Origin: Acidobacteriaceae bacterium
GTDB taxonomy: Bacteria > Acidobacteriota > Terriglobia > Terriglobales > Acidobacteriaceae
Reading direction: 5' to 3'
Length of the DNA stretch: 64,000 nucleotides
NCBI GenBank assembly: GCA_030041515.1
Contig: JASHNS010000004.1
Coordinates: 18,075 to 82,074 of the forward strand
Shown: in pieces, positions 62,234 to 64,000 of the stretch
Layout: the number at the start of each line of letters is the position of its first letter
How positions within the stretch are numbered: position 1 is the stretch's first letter
Made by a program: the position numbers and the translations under genes
Notes under the pieces: model-generated
What the model was told of the DNA's origin: nothing
Database searches by the model: none
The model's input: only the letters and a program-made list of their open reading frames with translations

Positions 62234-62619
62234 TGGATTGGCGAATCCCGTTCCGGAGGTCCGGTTCCGGGTTCACTTCTTCAGTGTCTCATCCCCGGAG
62301 CGTCATGGGTTGACGAAGTGGTATACGTCGTTCAGTCCACGGGGTTTAGTGGCGCGGGGATGGGGTAACTGGAAAGGCACGGTATCCGATCTTGATCCGG
62401 GCTGACCCAACTTATCGCCCAACATCGGGACAATCAGGGCGGAGGCGCCCGGGATTTATGGGCGCTCCGGGTAAGTGGGAAAAACTGTCAAGACTTACGA
62501 AAGTCATGGGAGGGGATAAGTGGTTTGTTTGTCGCGTGAGTTCGTCGAGAAAGGGTCAAGATATTTGGCAGGCTAATTGTCTGAGTTTGGTATTCTGAAC
62601 TTATAGGGTAAAGAAAAAA
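62234..62619. other. Intergenic region right of panD
   Basis: No gene that I can support. The part from about 62480 to 62620 is noticeably AT-richer than the rest of the window. It ends in an intrinsic terminator that serves no visible protein gene on the plus strand, so a small RNA is possible. TTGTCT (62577-62582) and TTATAG (62601-62606) form a weak promoter-like pair at 18 bp. Confidence 0.4.
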
Positions 62620-62648
62620 GGCTCCGCCGATGGCGGGGCCTTTGTTTT
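62620..62648 (+). terminator. Intrinsic terminator
   Basis: GGCTCCGCC pairs with GGCGGGGCC (one T-G wobble) around GAT, followed by TTTGTTTT and preceded by AAGAAAAAA, so it can act in both directions. It is the most canonical terminator in the window. Confidence 0.8.
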
Positions 62649-62750
62649 GGGAGATCGGGTTGAGGTTCGCCTGCGGGGGCGGGCCTCTTTTTTTGAGCCG
62701 GGGGAGAAGCGGCTGGCAGGACGCAGGGTTTTGCGCGGCGTATCGGAGAA

Positions 62751-63637
62751 AGCGCAGGGGCTGAAGCCCGGTCTTTCCGGGTGCGTTTTCGGCACGACTC
62801 AAGTCGTGCCCTGATACAAGACACAGGGGCTGAAGCCCGGTCTTTCCTGGTGCGTTTTCGGCACGACTCAAGTCGTGCCCTGATACAAGGCGCAGGGGCT
62901 GAAGCCGACCTGATACAAGACACAGGGGCTGAAGCCGGTCTTTCCAGGTGCGTTTTCGGCACGACTCAAGTCGTGCCCTGATACAAGGCGCAGGGGCTGA
63001 AGCCCGGTCTTTCCTGGTGCGCTTTCGGCACGACTGAAGTTGTGCCCTGATACAAGGCGCAGGGGCTGAAGCCGAATTGATATTGCCGCTGTTGCGGCCC
63101 GGCTGAAGCCGGGCCCCTTCAAAGAATCGAGTATTTCCGCAGCCTGTCAAGTCGCGCCCTGCTACAGGGGCTGAAGCCCGGTCTTTCCTGGTGCGCTTTC
63201 GGCACGACTGAAGTCGTGCCCTGATACAAGGCGCAGGGGCTGAAGCCGGGCTATGATCGGGGCCGTTTCGGCACGACTGACGTTTCGTGTTCTCACCCAT
63301 CTGCCAACTTCGGGCAGATGTGGGGCACCCGGCGGGAAAAACGTCCCTCAGCGGCTGAAGCCGAATTGATATTGCCGCTGTTGCGGCCCGGCTGAAGCCG
63401 GGCCCCTTCAAAGAATCGAGTATTTCCGCAGCCTGTCAAGTCGCGCCCTGCTACAGGGGCTGAAGCCCGGCCTTTCCGGGTGCGCTTTCGGCACGACTGA
63501 AGTCGTGCCCTGATACAGGGCGCAGGGGCTGAAGCCGACCTGATACAAGACACAGGGGCTGAAGCCCGGTCTTTCCGGGTGCGTTTTCGGCACGACTCAA
63601 GTCGTGCCCTGATACAAGGCGCAGGGGCTGAAGCGGG
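62751..63637. repeat. Array of ~69-bp palindromic repeat units
   Basis: About ten complete or truncated units. A full unit reads GCGCAGGGGCTGAAGCCCGG, then TCTTTCCTGGTGCGTTTT, then CGGCACGACTCAAGTCGTGC and CCTGATACAAG. Each has two hairpins (GGGCT/AGCCC; GGCACGACT/AGTCGTGCC). Truncated units occur at 62889-62918 and again near 63518. A 118-bp segment is exactly duplicated (63064-63181 and 63353-63470) and contains a different hairpin, GCCCGGCTGAAGCCGGGC. A GTGGGGCACCC palindrome sits at 63296-63331. Because the unit is about 23 codons long, minus-strand frames remain open (62488-63411), but these are repeat translations, not genes. Confidence 0.92.
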
Positions 63638-63656
63638 GAATCTTTTCGGTGAGGAA

Positions 63657-64000
63657 ATGAGGAAAGCGATGCGGGACGTGGAAGCAGAGACGAATCATGT
63701 GGTGGAGCGGCGGTGCGAGGCGGTGCGGGAGAACGGGGAGCCGTGCCGGGGGATTCCGGCGCTGGGCCAGACGCATTGCCACGCCCACGCGCGGTATCGG
63801 TCCACGCTGAACGGCGTGCTGGTGGTGGTTCCGCTGATGGAGGACGAGGCATCGGTCACGTTTGTGCGGTCGCAGACGGTGCGGGCGCTGAGCCAGGGAT
63901 CGATTCCGCCGGCCAACGGGCAGGCGATGCTGCTGGGCTGCCGCGATGCGGAGCGGCGGCTGGAGCGGGAGCTGGATCGGCGGCTGGAGGTGCAGCGCCT
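63657..64000 (+). CDS. Unknown protein with Cys3-His motif (partial, runs off the window)
   Basis: From ATG 63657 the plus strand is open to the window edge (114 codons). GGTGAGGAA just precedes the ATG. The visible protein carries RRCEAVRENGEPCRGIPALG then QTHCHAHARYR, giving C20, C30, C41 and H44, a spacing that suggests a small zinc site. Downstream it turns helical and charged (CRDAERRLERELDRRLEVQR). Small proteins with a GxxC...CxxH motif of this type are common as hypothetical genes in Acidobacteria; I cannot give a function. It starts only 20 bp after the repeat array. Confidence 0.6.
   Translation, partial: MRKAMRDVEAETNHVVERRCEAVRENGEPCRGIPALGQTHCHAHARYRSTLNGVLVVVPLMEDEASVTFVRSQTVRALSQGSIPPANGQAMLLGCRDAERRLERELDRRLEVQR

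Noticed and set aside
62488..63411. Minus-strand open frame of 307 codons across the repeat array
   Set aside because: Its translation is repeats of the 23-codon unit, with no ribosome-binding site and no protein-like composition; the frame is open only because the unit is a multiple of three.
62751..63637. CRISPR array
   Set aside because: Units are contiguous and similar throughout, without unique spacers, and no cas gene is present.

Overview
The window looks like chromosomal DNA of a GC-rich acidobacterium, probably Terriglobia (Acidobacteriaceae-like). The basis is gene content and style: an 'acidobacterial duplicated orphan permease' (ADOP), glycoside hydrolases with PQQ-like secreted proteins, homodimeric pyruvate dehydrogenase E1, FecR/W-G-Y-rich secreted proteins, and dispersed palindromes of the GGCACGACT-AGTCGTGCC type. 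The genus cannot be fixed from the sequence alone. No rRNA, tRNA, CRISPR array, prophage or insertion sequence was recognised.

Layout. From 1 to 17179 every gene is on the minus strand. Read in the direction of transcription it runs: Tat-exported PF10091/GH144-like hydrolase, GH15 glucoamylase, transketolase, RpiB, a HAD phosphatase, 6-phosphogluconate dehydrogenase, glucose-6-phosphate dehydrogenase, 6-phosphogluconolactonase, glucokinase, M1 aminopeptidase, two tyrosine recombinases (XerD-like, XerC-like) and the start of ku (cut by the window edge). The part from tkt to glk is a compact operon that takes glucose to glucose-6-phosphate, through the oxidative pentose phosphate branch and into the non-oxidative branch; the two glycoside hydrolases upstream probably supply glucose. 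Plus-strand genes follow: Mn-type superoxide dismutase, an SGNH hydrolase and a FecR-domain protein. Next come pstSCA without pstB (minus), a lipoprotein and ruvC (minus), and then an unusual plus-strand gene that joins a zinc ribbon, a membrane helix, a catalytically dead archaemetzincin-like domain and RHS/YD-type sequence. It converges on a polytopic membrane protein.

The middle (29-36 kb) holds thiG, a vapBC-like toxin-antitoxin pair, a limonene-epoxide-hydrolase-like protein, a cyclic-nucleotide-binding flavoprotein, a solo ABC ATPase, an SRPBCC protein and argJ. From 36.8 to 40.2 kb lies a translationally coupled pair: a truncated E1-alpha-like protein and AceE, closed by a perfect 21-bp hairpin. 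The 40-62 kb part is mostly envelope and signalling: a Wzi-like outer-membrane protein, a TadG-like protein, a MEDS-domain histidine kinase, a TonB-dependent receptor, two paralogous PQQ-propeller proteins, the ADOP permease, a stand-alone receiver, a two-gene ABC transporter with a fused double permease, an EAL-PAS protein, a two-winged-helix protein and PanD. The right end is a 0.9-kb array of palindromic repeats, then a partial gene with a Cys/His motif.

The most distinctive signals are non-coding. Short degenerate repeat families sit directly on or just after stop codons: a GATCAGTGA family next to seven genes, and a 15-bp GGCCAGC family that appears to have been read into the C-termini of XerD and 6-phosphogluconate dehydrogenase. 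A palindromic repeat array is built of ~69-bp units, so reading frames stay open through it. The best protein-level novelty is the pseudo-archaemetzincin/RHS fusion at 26211-28127.
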